64,000 nt of DNA from Hsuehochloa calcarea (taxonomy: Eukaryota > Streptophyta > Magnoliopsida > Poales > Poaceae), in assembly GCA_036346395.1 (NCBI GenBank), contig CM070606.1, forward strand, positions 15,672,915 through 15,736,914, given 5' to 3'. The position numbers and the translations under genes are program-made. The notes beneath the pieces were generated by a model. It saw nothing but the letters and a program-made list of their open reading frames with translations, was not told the origin of the DNA and made no database searches. Positions 35,216-47,364 of this stretch are shown in pieces. How positions within the stretch are numbered: position 1 is the stretch's first letter; each line of letters starts with the position of its first letter.

Positions 35216-35402
35216 TTGTGATTGCTTCCTTTCAGCATATCTAAGAACCGCACAAATAGCTTCCATTGAGTTCTTCAATTTTTCCAACTCTTTCTTTATG
35301 TTCCAAGCTAATCTGGTACTGCCAGTACCATGTTCAATGGCCAACAAAGCAACCTTTCCAAGTATCGATGTGGCAATGCCCGACAAAAAAAAAATCCGCC
35401 AT

Positions 35403-36729
35403 GGATAAAGAAGAACTACTGCATAAATATAAGGAACCTTAATGAGAACGGAAGTGCAATACGCTCTTATGGAACTTCCTTGCATGATCCATTTCATGCA
35501 AAAGAGTAACTAATGTTACAACTATGTTTGTCATGTAGATGTATAATATTAACCAATTCTAAAACAAGTTACAAATAGCTATTTCTAGAACAAGAGCAAC
35601 ATTACAATATATTGAATGTTTTTCGCACTTGTTTCAGCTTTTTTACGAATAACATAAAAGGTTTGTCAGGTATTATCTTTGGAAAAATTAAGAAATTCTA
35701 ATGCGCCATACGGGACAAGAGACCCAAAGATTCCCTTTCCACAAGTTCCCTTTTTTATTATCTGTACAATAATTTTAGTCAGTAATTTCTCCTTGAAGGT
35801 ACTATTCCAGTATCCCTACCATGTAACTACATTTCTTCTATTTTTCTACTAAGCACAGTTGATGACTTGCAGTGCCGAAGATACAAAAAAGGGGGAGAAA
35901 CTTCAGTGGAGACAAAGTATTAATATACTAATAGACCGGAGCAGTGACGGAGCCACGATTTCACAAATTACTATCCACACCGAATTCGCACCAAATACTA
36001 TCCACACCAAAACATAACAAAAGAACATCATAAATGCACAGTTGAAATGAAATTTGAATTCTATGCTTAACAATACAACAAAATAGATAAAACATAGAAG
36101 AACAATATAGCATAATAGAGCGATACAAAAGTTAATATCTAATTAACGAAGATTCAGTTCATACGAGCTTATCGTGTCTTCATCAGCGATAGCACAAGAA
36201 CCTGAACCTGCAAATCAGGACACATTAGTAGTGAGGGATTCCATTACTAGTAGGCCCACATCTCGAGCTGTAGCACTGGCAGAGTCCAGCTAAGTTATTC
36301 GAGGAAAAAATTGAGACAATTATACACCCTAGTATTTTGATGCAACAGTACGCAACTAAGTTCAAAACTAAACCGTATGGAATCTGAGGTAAAACTCGCA
36401 GAAGGTAATTAATTAGTGAAACTTCAAGTAAGTGAACAAACAGCAAGTAACGCAACATTTTGTTAACAAGAATGGAGGACAGGGCATACCATAGATCTCT
36501 CCTGGAAGGCTAGCTCAGGCAATGAGCTCACAACACTGACAATTGTGTACTCTTGAATTTGCCGTGAAGCAAACCGGTTTTATTTCCTTGACCTGTAGTG
36601 GTCTTCGGGTCCTGACTCCAGAGACGACTTGAAGCCATGCATATTTCAAACTAGAAAAGGATAAATAGGCAGAAGTTGTTGGAAACTGGAAAGCGATGCA
36701 TCAGCTTGAGCTTGCTTTAATACAACACG
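35403..36729. other. NLR upstream region and intergenic DNA
   Basis: AT-rich sequence immediately upstream of the NLR start codon (- strand). No further exon, terminal repeats or conserved frame found. The small open frame at 36225-36458 (- strand) has no recognisable content. Any promoter for the NLR would lie here but no single element can be assigned. Confidence 0.4.
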
Positions 36730-38366
36730 GAATTGGTCAAAAAAATATTAAAAATAATATTATTTTAAAAAAGAATTACAAAAAAGAAGAAGTCCAAAAC
36801 AACAATTACAAAAATAAGCTATTGTCGCCATTCCATACAGCAAAATTGCCCACCCGCCATTAGAACAGTATTGTCACCATCGCAAATAGGGAGGATATCG
36901 CCATTTGGATTTGCGACAGGATCATGATTTTTTTTTCAAAAGAAAACTGAAAGTTACGGCAAAACATAAGTTACACATTATAATTCGACGCACGATCTAA
37001 TAAGAAACAGAAACAGAAACAGAAACAGAAAGTAATAAGAAACAATATTAGCACAACGACATCACATAGTTTGTCAACAAATCATAATAATATTACAAAA
37101 TATTTAGCACAACATATTTCAACAAGACAAATCATTCTCGTTGCCGCGACCTCAACGTCCGTCATGTCGACCTCCACGGTGCCCACCTCGAGTGGGGCGG
37201 TCGGATGAGGTCCCTGCGGCGTCGTCCGTACTGCCGACATGTCCTTCATTCTGTCCATTTCTCGTAGGGCATTTTTGAAGGTACGTTCGGACACCTTGCA
37301 AATAGAGCACTTCTTCGTACAACGTCCAGCTTCTGCTTTGTCAATGTTGTTCATGAGTACCCACCGCCGTCCAACCTTTCCCTTCAACCTAGCAATGTCC
37401 GCGGCCCAGATCAGTTACTCCCAGGTACGATAGCCAGTGAAATGGTCAACCATATCGTAACCATACAGTTGTATATTCCAGGTTTGCATCACCTTTTCCT
37501 TGGTGAAATATTCGGAAAGGTATTAGTTAGGATGCTACGCCACTGTCGAACATGAAGCCATGATAGGTGAGCATGGCCATGCAGAAAAAGTGGCTTGTTA
37601 CAAGTGCATATGCAACTAGCACGGCGTAGCGTGCACTCGTGGATGATCCTCTCGCGGTTCATCCCAGGCGTCCTTTCTCCCTGCACAGTATCTTGAAGCA
37701 AAGCTCCCTTGTGCCCATCTTGAATGTCTGGTGCATCTCACCCTTTTTGTTCTTCTCCTCCATGTAGTTGGTGATCATGGCAGAGTACAGTACTATATCA
37801 TTTGCCATGGAGAGCAAGACGTTGTTGCTTCGATCAACAAAATACTTTGTGGAACCACGGAGAATTGCCTCCACAATACCAACCAAAGGAAGGCACTTAG
37901 CACCGCACATGACCTAATTGTACACCTCGGCTAGATTGGTTGTCATAACACCATGTCGAGCACCATCCTTATCATGTCGCAACGACCACTTTACCTTAGG
38001 CTCGTTTTCAATCCAGTCCGAGAAGCATTTCACCTGTCCCCCCTCCCCGTCTTCCTCATCAAACCAAGACCGTTTGTGGGTAACTCTAGCAATGCCTTGG
38101 GGAGATTGTTAGTGCTTGTAGCGGGCTTTTTTGTTGCCTCCTTTATGTGCATCCCCGTCCAATCATCTAGAAATTTACAGATTGCATCAAACTTTCTCTG
38201 CTGGTTCTAGTTGCACGGCCACTTGAATAGGTTTATCAAGTCCTTGTTGTAGAACTACTTGTAGAAGTTTACACCCAAGTACCTCATGCACAACTTGCCC
38301 TGCAGATCTACCCACGGAAGTGACTCGTTCCTCCCTTGTTGTAGCTGAGTTATTGCACTCAACAAG

Positions 38367-39324
38367 TGATATGGGGTGGCCCGATCTTCTCGAGTAGAAC
38401 CATGGATAAATAGCGCTTGATGACGAATAACGCTCAGCTGTACACCACGCGTCAGTGCACGGACTTGCAGCTCTATGGATATTCGCAAACACGCACCTGG
38501 ATGATCGCCACTAGACCACGAGCGGAGATCGCCAAGCCCTCAATTCCCAGCGAAAAAGCAAACTTGACCTTAAACTGTAGAACGAACAATTGATCGCCTA
38601 ATTCTCTCTCAGAAGTCCTCGCATGAACTCTGTTATGAAAGAACAAGTAATAACTTGTGTTCTATTTTTTTTGCATAAACATGGTCTGATTTACAATGGA
38701 GGTCTACCCCTTAATATATAGTCTCGGCCTAAGAACTATTCAGTACTAATTTTCCATGTGGTACTATTCATGTGAGTGTTTACTGTTTGCGCGAGTACCG
38801 TAGCGGCTCGGTACTATAGCGTAGCTCTTTGAGCACGGCAAGATCAGAGCATGCTCACGCTCACGAACCATTACTGTTCATACACATCGCTATTCATGGG
38901 CCGATCGCTGTTCATGCCGTGGACTTGTGCTTCCTTCCTGGTTCCTCCACATGGGCTTTGTGTTTGACCGTTTGGGCCTTGATCCCTCGCTTGGCCACAT
39001 GAACGGTGGCCCTCTCCTCTTTGGCCGAATGGGCCATAGGCCAGCGCCTTGACCTCCTCAATTGATGATCTTGCTTGGATGACGGCCGCATATCCTTGAT
39101 CTCCGTCCATCGCTGAATCTTCAAACCTGAGCACAAGCAAAACATTGTTTTTAGGTAGTATAAAATTCTCATTAAAATCAATGACATATTCATTAAGAAC
39201 CAAGTTCAACTGAGATTGTAGTTTCTCGGCATGTGCTCTTGTTATTGGTCCTGTCGGCAACTCAAGGCGTATATCATGAGTATTAGGTGGAGGAGAAGAA
39301 GGTGTTGTAGGGATGCCCTCATCA
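38367..39324 (-). repeat. Gypsy 3' LTR
   Basis: 958 bp. The beginning of the LTR in transcript sense also encodes the end of the polyprotein: DEGIPTTPSSPPPN, PTGPITRAHAEKLQSQLN and YVIDFNENFILPKN continue the frame from the interior across the LTR border. Contains GTACTATTCATG-type repeats in its middle. Confidence 0.92.
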
Positions 39325-39386
39325 TCCTCCCCCTCTCTAAAAGGCATCGTCCGCGACGCTAGATCATCAGCACCGAAGAATGGCGA

Positions 39387-41264
39387 TGTAGGACCGAAAG
39401 GCGACTAAAGGGGGGTGAATAGGCGCTTTCAAAACTTTCTCGCCTAAATTAAATTCAACACGAACTTTACTCCTTTAGCTATGAAAGCTAAGAAGATCGA
39501 TAGTAACACGGCGGAAGCCTTGTGCTGAATTCGACAAACCCCGACAACCACCACGACACAAATGTGGAGACTTAAACTCAAAGGGTTGATCTCAGGCACA
39601 GCGGTCGGGCCCGCTACCATGGGCGGTCGATCGACGCTCAACCAATGATCCGACGGCAACTAATCGGCGGTCGGACGGTGATGCACGGTTTGACCAGCGA
39701 GCAGCGATGCGAACACGCGGCGGTCGGACCGCCGTTGAAAGCAGATCGGCCGAGTCGCATACACCAAAGATTGAAAATCCACCCCCAAATCCAAAACGAA
39801 ATTTGATCCAACTTTTGATTCATCCAATAAAACTTGACCAAATTTCGAGCACACCTCCCTAATGATATTGGAGACCTATTTCTAGCGACGATCCTTTAGA
39901 TCCACTTCGCAGAATCGATCTCTCAAGGATTTACCAAAGAAGTGCACAAACCCTAGAAATATGAAAATCTTTGATTCAAGACTTGCTTGTGGGGATTGAT
40001 GGTCTAGATGATTCTAGGAGTATTCCCACACATCAAGGCAAGACAAAGTGGGTCAAAAGACCAAGTATAAACCCTTGAATCAAGGAAGCACCAAATTCAT
40101 CCAAATGAGAGAAGAACACAAAGAGGAGACAAATGATCTCTCAAGCAAGCATCACAAGATTGATTGATCTCACAAGATGCTTACAAAGCCACTCCAACAA
40201 GGAGGACAAGAGTTCACCCAAGGAGCATACAATCTCTCCCTCTCTTCCTCTCCAAACCCTAACCCTAGAAAAGCAAGGGGGAAACCAAATGAATGCCTCA
40301 AAGGGGTTTTTCATCTCCCCCTTCTATTTATAGGAGAGGACTAGGGTTCCACAATTTGGGGCCCACTCACACATGGGACCCACACACTAACTGCTGAAGC
40401 AATCGCCGCTTCACCACGTGTAGGTTGATCACGTTCTCATCGACGCCAAGCCTCTCTTGTCCGAATCCCATCGGAACCTCCCGAGACTCGCACCGATATC
40501 CGCACCGCTCGATCCAACCGGTGCACCGAACCACCCGCTCGATCCATCTTGCCCATCTCGCACCATGCTTGAGTCACACGACCTCACTGGCATCCATGAT
40601 CGCTACCGACCTCGGCTCTCCAAGCGTAGTCCCGATCCACTCACCGCTGACGTCGCTGACTGCAAGCCACCGCGACAAAGAATAGACAAACAGATCGCTT
40701 CCGAAACAAGTTCTTCACAACTTGACCCACGTTAGTTCCACAATGCAATATGCAACAATAAAGCATTGATAACTAAACATTAAACACAATCAACATGCAT
40801 CAATGCAAACTTGGCTTACCTCCAAGTCGTTGCGGTCCGCCAGCCTTGTGGCCGGTCCGACCGATATCGGCCGGATCGGACCGCCTCCACAACGGCGGTC
40901 GGACCGGTCAAAAGGACTTAGCTAAAATTCCGCATTGAAAATCCAAACCTTCGAATTTTCAACTCAATAGAACTTTTGACCGGAGCTCCAAAAATGAAAC
41001 CACATCCGTGAGACTCCTCACCGCCTACACAACCTATTTTGGATTAGCCCCAAAATCCAACTTTAGGCAGCCGGTCCGACCGCCACCACCGCCGTCCGAT
41101 CAGTCCCACCAAGCGGTCTCGACCGCCCACTCCACCGGTCGATCGCTCGTGGTCCGGACAAAGAAGAAGCAAACCACGAAAACGCAAGATTTTACAAACC
41201 AACAAAGCCATTGCCAATTGACTCATCATCCTGAGATCGTGCACATATCCTCACGATATCCACA
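39387..41264 (+). repeat. Apparent solo LTR (1878 bp) inserted in the gypsy element
   Basis: Ends TGTAGGACCGAAAGG (39387) and TATCCACA (41264), flanked by the 5-bp duplication GGCGA (39382-39386 and 41265-41269). It interrupts the gypsy polyprotein between the integrase C-terminus (STFNVADLSP) and the tail (ADDLASRTMPFREGEDDEG). No protein-coding domains and no internal second LTR, so it looks like the product of LTR-LTR recombination. A TATA-like TATTTATAG near 40324 gives + orientation. It is rich in CGGTCGGACCG palindromes. Confidence 0.85.
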
Positions 41265-44200
41265 GGCGATAAATCAGCAACGTTGAATGTCGAGCTCATG
41301 CCATAGTCCTCTCCCGGAAACTCGATTTTGTACGCATTATCGTTAATCCGCTCAAGCACTTTGAAATGTCCATCTCCTCGTGGCAGCAACTTCGATTTGT
41401 GTCAATCTGGAAAGCGATCCTTGCTGTAGTGTAACCAAACTAAATCGCCTGGCTGAAAAATCATCTTCTTTCTTTTCTTGTTCGCCTTGTCAGTATAGTA
41501 CTTTGCCTTACGCTCAATTTCTTCTTTCACCTTGATGTGCAATTTCTTCGCATATTTAGCCCTCTTTGTCGCCTCCATATTTGTTCGTGATTAACTTGGA
41601 AGCGGTAGCAAATCAAGTGGCATAGTAGGCTTGAAACCATACACCACCTCAAATGGGCACATCTGTGTACTAGAGTGGACGGCTCTGTTGTAGGCGAACT
41701 CCACATGTGGTTTCCTCCCACTCCGTGATATTTTTCTTGATCATGGTCCTTAGCAGCATCGAAAGTGTGCGGTTCACCACCTCTGTTTGACCATCAGTTT
41801 GGGGAGGACAAGTTGTGCTGAATAACAACTTTGTCCCTAGCTTCCCCCAAAGTGTCTTCCAGAAATAACTCATGAATTTGACATCGCGATCCGAGACAAT
41901 GGTTCTAGGTAAGCCATGCAACCGCACTATCTCCTTGAAAAATAAATCAGCAACATGCGACGCATCGTCGCTCTTGTGGCACAGAATAAAGTGTGTTGTC
42001 TTTGAAAATCGATCCACAACGACAAAAACAGAATCTCTCTCCCTCTTAGTCCTAGGCAGTCCTAAAACAATATCCATACTAATATCTTCCCATGGTGCAT
42101 CAGGAACTGGAAGAGGAGTATACAAACCACGTGGATGCAACTTCGATTTCGCCTTGTGACAAGTTATGCACCGTTGTACATACCTGTCCACATCACGCCT
42201 CATCTTAGGCCAATAAAAGTGATCGCTCAGCATAAACAGCGTCTTTTCACGTACAAAATGTCCCATCAATCCACCTGCATGAGATTCCTGCAATAATAAC
42301 AAACGCACGGACGATTCTGGAACGCATAGTTTGTTAGCACGAAATAAAAATCCATCGTGAATGTGAAATTTGTCCCAGCCTTTCCCATCTTTGCAATGCA
42401 CATAAGGTGAAGCGAAATCATGGTCATTAGCATATAAATCACGCAAACTCTCTACACTAGGAACTTGCACATCTAAGTCATTTAAAAGCACACTTTTCCT
42501 AGAAAGAGCATCAGCAACCACGTTTTCCTTTCCCTTCTTATATTTCGCAATGTAAGGAAACGACTCAATAAATTCTACCCACTTAGCATGTCGACGGTTC
42601 AGCTTAGCTTGGCCTTGCAAATATTTTAATGCTCCATGATCAGAATGTATAATGAATTTCTTAGGCCATAAATAATGTTGCCAAACTTCTAAAACTCGCA
42701 CTAAAGCATACAGCTCCTTATCATAGACTGGATAATTCAATTGTGCACCTTTGAGTTTCTCGCTAAAATAAGCAACCGGTCTACCCTCTTGCATCAAAAC
42801 ACCGCCAATACCAATTCCACTAGCATCACATTCAATTTCAAAATTCTTAGTGAAATCGGGTAAAACAAGTAACGGTGTCTCGGTTAAATGCTTTTTCAAT
42901 TCATCAAATGCAGCTTGCTGTGCCACGCCCCCATGTAAACTCAACACCTTTTTTTGTTAATTCATTCAGTGGGGCAGCGATGGTGCTAAAATCCTTAACG
43001 AAACGTCGATAAAAACCAGCGAGTCCATGAAAGCTCCTAATTTGACTAACATTCATAGGAGTAGGCCAATTTTTAATTGCTTTAATTTTACACTCATCTA
43101 CCTCTACTCCCTGTGCTGAAACCACATAGCCCAAAAATATTACACGATCTTTGCAAAAAGTGCACTTCGCTAAGTTCCCAAACAACCTAGTCAATATGAT
43201 CAGCTTCATTATGACTGTAAATCAAGATACCATCAAAATACACAACCACAAATTTTCCAATGAAATACCTCAAAACATGATTAATCAATCTCATGAATGT
43301 ACTAGGTGCATTAGTTAACCCAAATGGCATGACTAACCACTCATACAAACCAAATTTTGTTTTAAAAGCAGTTTTCCACTCATCCCCTTCTTTCATCCTA
43401 ATTTGATGATACCCACTACGCAAATCAATTTGAGAGAAAATAACAGCATCACTCAATTCGTTTAACATATCATCTAAGTGAGGTATATGATGGCGATATC
43501 GAATAGTGATATTATTAATCGCTCTACAATCTATGCACATGCGCCAAGTACCATCTTTCTTAGGAACTAAAATAACAGGAACAACACAGGGCTTAAGCTT
43601 TCAGACGCACTTTGTCGAGAAGCTCTTGTACTTGTTTATGAATTTCCTTTGTTTCCTCGGGGTTGGTGCGGTATGGTGGTCGGTTTGGTAGCGTCGCTCC
43701 CGGAATCAAATCAATTTGATGCTCTATCCCGTGGATTGGTGGTAGACCAGCGGGCACCTCCTCCGGAAAAACGTCGCTGAATTCCTTCAAAACATGAGAG
43801 ACACCACTAGGAAGAGATGTTAAGTCATCAGTAGAAAGCAAAACATCTTTGTACAGGAGTACAAAGTGCACCAAATTGGGATTCTTACAAAAAGCTCTCA
43901 TCTCTGATTTGGTGGCTAACATTACTAAGCCTTTCTCTCCCTCACTTTTCTTTTTACCGCTCAATTTTGGCTTGTGGCTCTCACTCACCGAAGGTGGAAT
44001 CTCGCTATTTGGTGTACTCTCAATTTTCACCTCAACGTTCTTCTTATCAGTATTGACTATCTCTGTCGGTGTAAGTGGATACAAAATCACATCTTTGCCG
44101 CTCCACTTAAACTTGTAGCAGTTTGTATGCCCATCATGATAAACATGGCGATCAAATTGCCATGGGCGCCCTAACAACAAGTGACAAACTGACATGGGCA

Positions 44201-46068
44201 CCACATCGCATACAATGGTATCCTCATACTTGCCAATCTTGAAGTGCACCTTCACCATATGACTGACTTTCACCTCGCCCACATTGCTCAACCACTGCAC
44301 ATGATAAGGATGAGGATGCGGTAAATATTTTAAACCCAATTTTGTGCACATCTCCTTGCTGGACATATTATGACAACTTCCTCCATCAATTATAACTTTG
44401 CACACTTTACCACCCATTGTCGCCCATGACTGAAATAAATTGCATCGTTGTGCGGTAGACTGGCTTTGTGACACGCTAAGTACACGTGGTGTGCACACTA
44501 GCAAATGCTCTCCATCTGGCGACCCCGGCCTACAGTCCAATCTCTCATCCTCTGTGGGATCTTCTGCAAAATCAGCAAACGGAGTGGTATCATCCTCATC
44601 ATTAGCTGAAATATACCCATCATCAGTAAGTATCATAACTTTATTATTTGGGCAATCTTTCTGAAAATGACCAACTCCCTTGCACTTGTAGCATGTCAGG
44701 TCATGTGACCGGCCTGTAAAACCCATCGAGGATGCCGCGCTAGCAACGGGCGCCGGTGGTCGGCGTGCCGGTGGCGGCGTACTATCTGTCTCCTTTTGTG
44801 CTGAACTGCGTGTCGCAGAATTGCCCCAAATGGGGCAGACTTGCCCAACTGTCCCGTGTTGTATGGTGGTGTCGTGCTCGCTGAATAACGTTGTCATGCA
44901 GCATACTTAGCATCTTCAATTACCTGCTTCTCAGCCTCACGTATCTGATGCATCAACTCAACCATACTGTATTGATGATGATTAACGATCAGCCGAATAG
45001 CATAATTCATCCCAGCAAGAAATCGGGCCATCGCTTGTTCCTCATTCTCATGCACATCAGCATGTATGATGATCTGCTCCATCTCTTTATAATACTCATT
45101 AACTGATTTCAACCCTTGTCGCAACCCAATCAGCTTCTCATGCAGCAAGTGCTTGTAATGGGTAGGTACAAAGCGCGCGTGCATCTGTCACTTCAGCTCA
45201 TCCCATGTAACAACACACGGCTCATGTCACTCCATGCGTTGTTGCACACAGCGCTCCCACCATGTAGCAGCATATCCGTCCAAAGCCGCAACGGCAAGAT
45301 CCAACTTGCGTTGATCAGAATAGCGGTTCATGCGGAATAGCTTATCAACTTTCATCTCTCATCCAAGATAAACCTCTACCTCTGTTGTACTCTTAAAGGA
45401 TGGCATCGTGAACTTGGGTTTTGCAACCAGATCATCGGCATCCTCATCGCGCTGACGATTGCGTGCATACTGATTATATGGACGGTGCGGCAAATAGTCA
45501 TTGAACACGGACTCATCGCTGTCATCGTCAGCGTGGCGGTTGCCATGACCTCCTCCATGGGCGCCATAGTAGGCACCCCCATAGGCGCCGACATGCGCGC
45601 CTCCATAGGCGCCATCGTGGACGCCATCGTTGGCGCCCGGGTGGGCACCGCCTCCTCCTGTACCGTTGCCACGGCCGCGCCCTTGTGCAGGGGGACGCTC
45701 CATGACCTCGGCAATAGCACGACGCTGTTGTGCCACCTCGTGAACACGCACTGCTCGCCTAGTTGCTCGAGTGTGGATCATCCTCATGCTGCCGTCTAGC
45801 CGTAGCCTCCGCATCGCCTCGCCGCACGGCTCAGATGGGAGGTGTACACGCCCCTCCTCGCCACGTGTACCCACCGTGATCGGGCGATGAGCTTGGCAAT
45901 AGCATCGAGCAGTACTTTGTGGTTGTCGTCGACAGTCACGGACAGCTTCTGGAAATCTGTCCCCGAGCCGTCCAAGTTGTTTTGGACATGCCCAAGGTCG
46001 CCGCGCACCTGGTCAACCTCAGCCCAGAACTCGTCCCGGAGCGTGGCACGAAGTGTATGGTAGTGCAT
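41190..46068 (-). pseudogene. Gypsy gag-pol polyprotein, frameshifted
   Basis: In - strand order: gag 44894-46068 (KFTMPSFKSTTEVEVYLG, FVPTHYKHLLHEKLIGLRQG) preceded by a Gly-Ala-Tyr/His repeat; CCHC knuckle CYKCKGVGHFQKDC (near 44690); protease IIDGGSCHNM (near 44385); RT with SQIDLRSGYHQIRM and the catalytic box VYFDGILIYS (near 43222), where YFDD is expected; RNase H ECDASGIGIGGVL and HSDHGALKYLQG (42600-42850); integrase with HAGGLMGHF, CITCHKAK, SMDIVLGLP, SDRDVKF and QTEVVNRTL (41670-42290); C-terminal FKVLERINDNAYKIEF (near 41350). The frame breaks include a missing base near 43585-43600 and several in gag. The Asp-to-Gly change in RT would by itself abolish polymerase activity. Confidence 0.9.
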
Positions 46069-47364
46069 CTTGGTGACCGGATCAGTAAGGTTGACGTCAA
46101 GTTCCTTGTCCTACTCGCTTCCTGACATGGTTATAATAGCACAAATACCAAGTGAAAATATATGTGGAAAAATATGTGGTAGTCCCTCAACTACTGTTCT
46201 GAAACAAAGCAAGTTGTACTGTTCCGAAGTAAATTAAGAGTGGCAAAAATTTACACTCGTGGCAACAAACAACCAACCAAGATTGTGCGAGCAAATACCA
46301 AGAACGATAGTCAATACATGACACATATGTTTTTGGTGGAGCTAGGTGAGGAAACAACCTAACAAATTCAGAATTTAAAGATTGTCGAAGCAATCCAAAC
46401 GAGGCTCACAATGCCTAAATGCTGATCGATAAATATAAGTGAAGGGTAGACAGCAACACACGCACAATGATAACGGGACTATTGCAATCAAAGGAATGAG
46501 CAATACAAAGAACAATTTTGTATGGAGGCGAACGCTCGTATTGCAACAGTTCAAAGAGAGATGCTAGCTAGTGCTCAAAAGTTGTATATTAGGGCACAAG
46601 ATTGCTCAAAATTATGGTACGCGAATAGCAACAGATACAAGTATATAGAACTGGCTCCAAGAAAAAGATTTAAACTATAGCCGAATTTTTTTGTTTCTCT
46701 TTTTTTTTTATTGTTGTTCTCTGTTTCTTTTTTTTTCCTCTCCTTTTTTTTTTTTTAACTCATGACCAGCGCTAATCAATCAGCCTTTTTTTTGTTCGTT
46801 TCTTTCACGGCCAACACTCATGGCCAAATCAGTAGGCTATTTTTTTTTGTCTCTCTCTATTTTGTTTGTTCTCACCATCAACTAATAACAGCAAGGTTGT
46901 TTTTGTTTTTCTTGAACGCACGTTGCCTCACGGTCAAAACTACTACGCATAGCAGCATGCTACTACTCACCCTCACGGCCGAGCGCTACAACTGGAAAAC
47001 AAACTTGTGGCGCACAAGTTTTGACGAGCAGCCCGTGAGCAAATCAAAAGCTAGTCTCGATATGATTCAAAGTTTTCGCAACGGATAGATTGGTTTACAA
47101 AGAGGACGAAAAAAATTGCAATCCACTGGATAGAAAACAAGAATTGGATGGGAAAACAAGTGACGCGAACGGAAGACGACCAGCAACTAAACACAATGAA
47201 CGAGTGGATTAAGACCTAAAAAATGCACTAAAAAATACTGAATTAAACTACAGCAAAAGACTATATTTTTTGTGGCTTTTTTGGTGTATAGGACAGAAAA
47301 AATAATCTACTAAAATATGGGGAAAAAGAGATTCTACCGAGTGGCCTGGAATCTGATACAACGA

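Larger units (their letters stand above)
26045..35220 (+). mobile_element. CACTA (En/Spm) DNA transposon inside the NLR
   Basis: The left terminus is CACTACCGGAGACGGCTTC (26045) and the right terminus, reversed, CACAACTAGAGACAGCTTC (35220). The inverted repeats are about 32 bp with five mismatches, one of which changes the usual CACTA to CACAA. The 3-bp target duplication ATT is at 26042-26044 and 35221-35223. Both subterminal regions are filled with TTTGCCGAGTG motifs in both orientations, the binding-site arrays of CACTA elements. The 9.2-kb interior holds TNP2 (28679-32259) and a TNPA-like gene (about 32381-34240), both + strand and frameshifted, a 1-kb hairpin (26301-27351) and a GGA-rich tract. 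Confidence 0.95.
19140..35402 (-). pseudogene. CC-NB-LRR (NLR) disease-resistance gene, split by two transposons
   Basis: Read from the ATG at 35400-35402 toward lower coordinates. Segment 1 (35221-35402) encodes an Rx-type N-terminal domain (SGIATSILGKVALLA, NSMEAICAVLRYAERKQ). The CACTA element follows. Segment 2 (24809-26041) has YDIDDVLDD, P-loop GIGGIGKTALAKL, kinase-2 YLLVLDDVWND (the Trp of CC-type NLRs), RNBS-B VIIVTTRSSRVAS, GLPL-like GGVPLAAKTLG and RNBS-D CFSCLSIFPKD. The copia element then interrupts codon by codon within CKM/HDLVHDLA, the MHD switch motif. Segment 3 (about 19140-20184) holds LRRs (LKHLRYLDLQWNRKIKSLP and following). Other lesions are a T10 tract after the ATG that shifts frame (35385-35394), a missing base near 25151, an extra base at 20028-20032 and an in-frame TAA at 19689-19691. 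The two sides of the CACTA do not rejoin in frame and about a dozen N-terminal-domain residues are missing. Closest known style: RGA2/RGA4-like intracellular immune receptors. Confidence 0.92.

Noticed and set aside
39387..41264. A short complete retrotransposon rather than a solo LTR
   Set aside because: Only one set of TG...CA ends with a TSD is seen, with no internal primer site, polypurine tract or protein.
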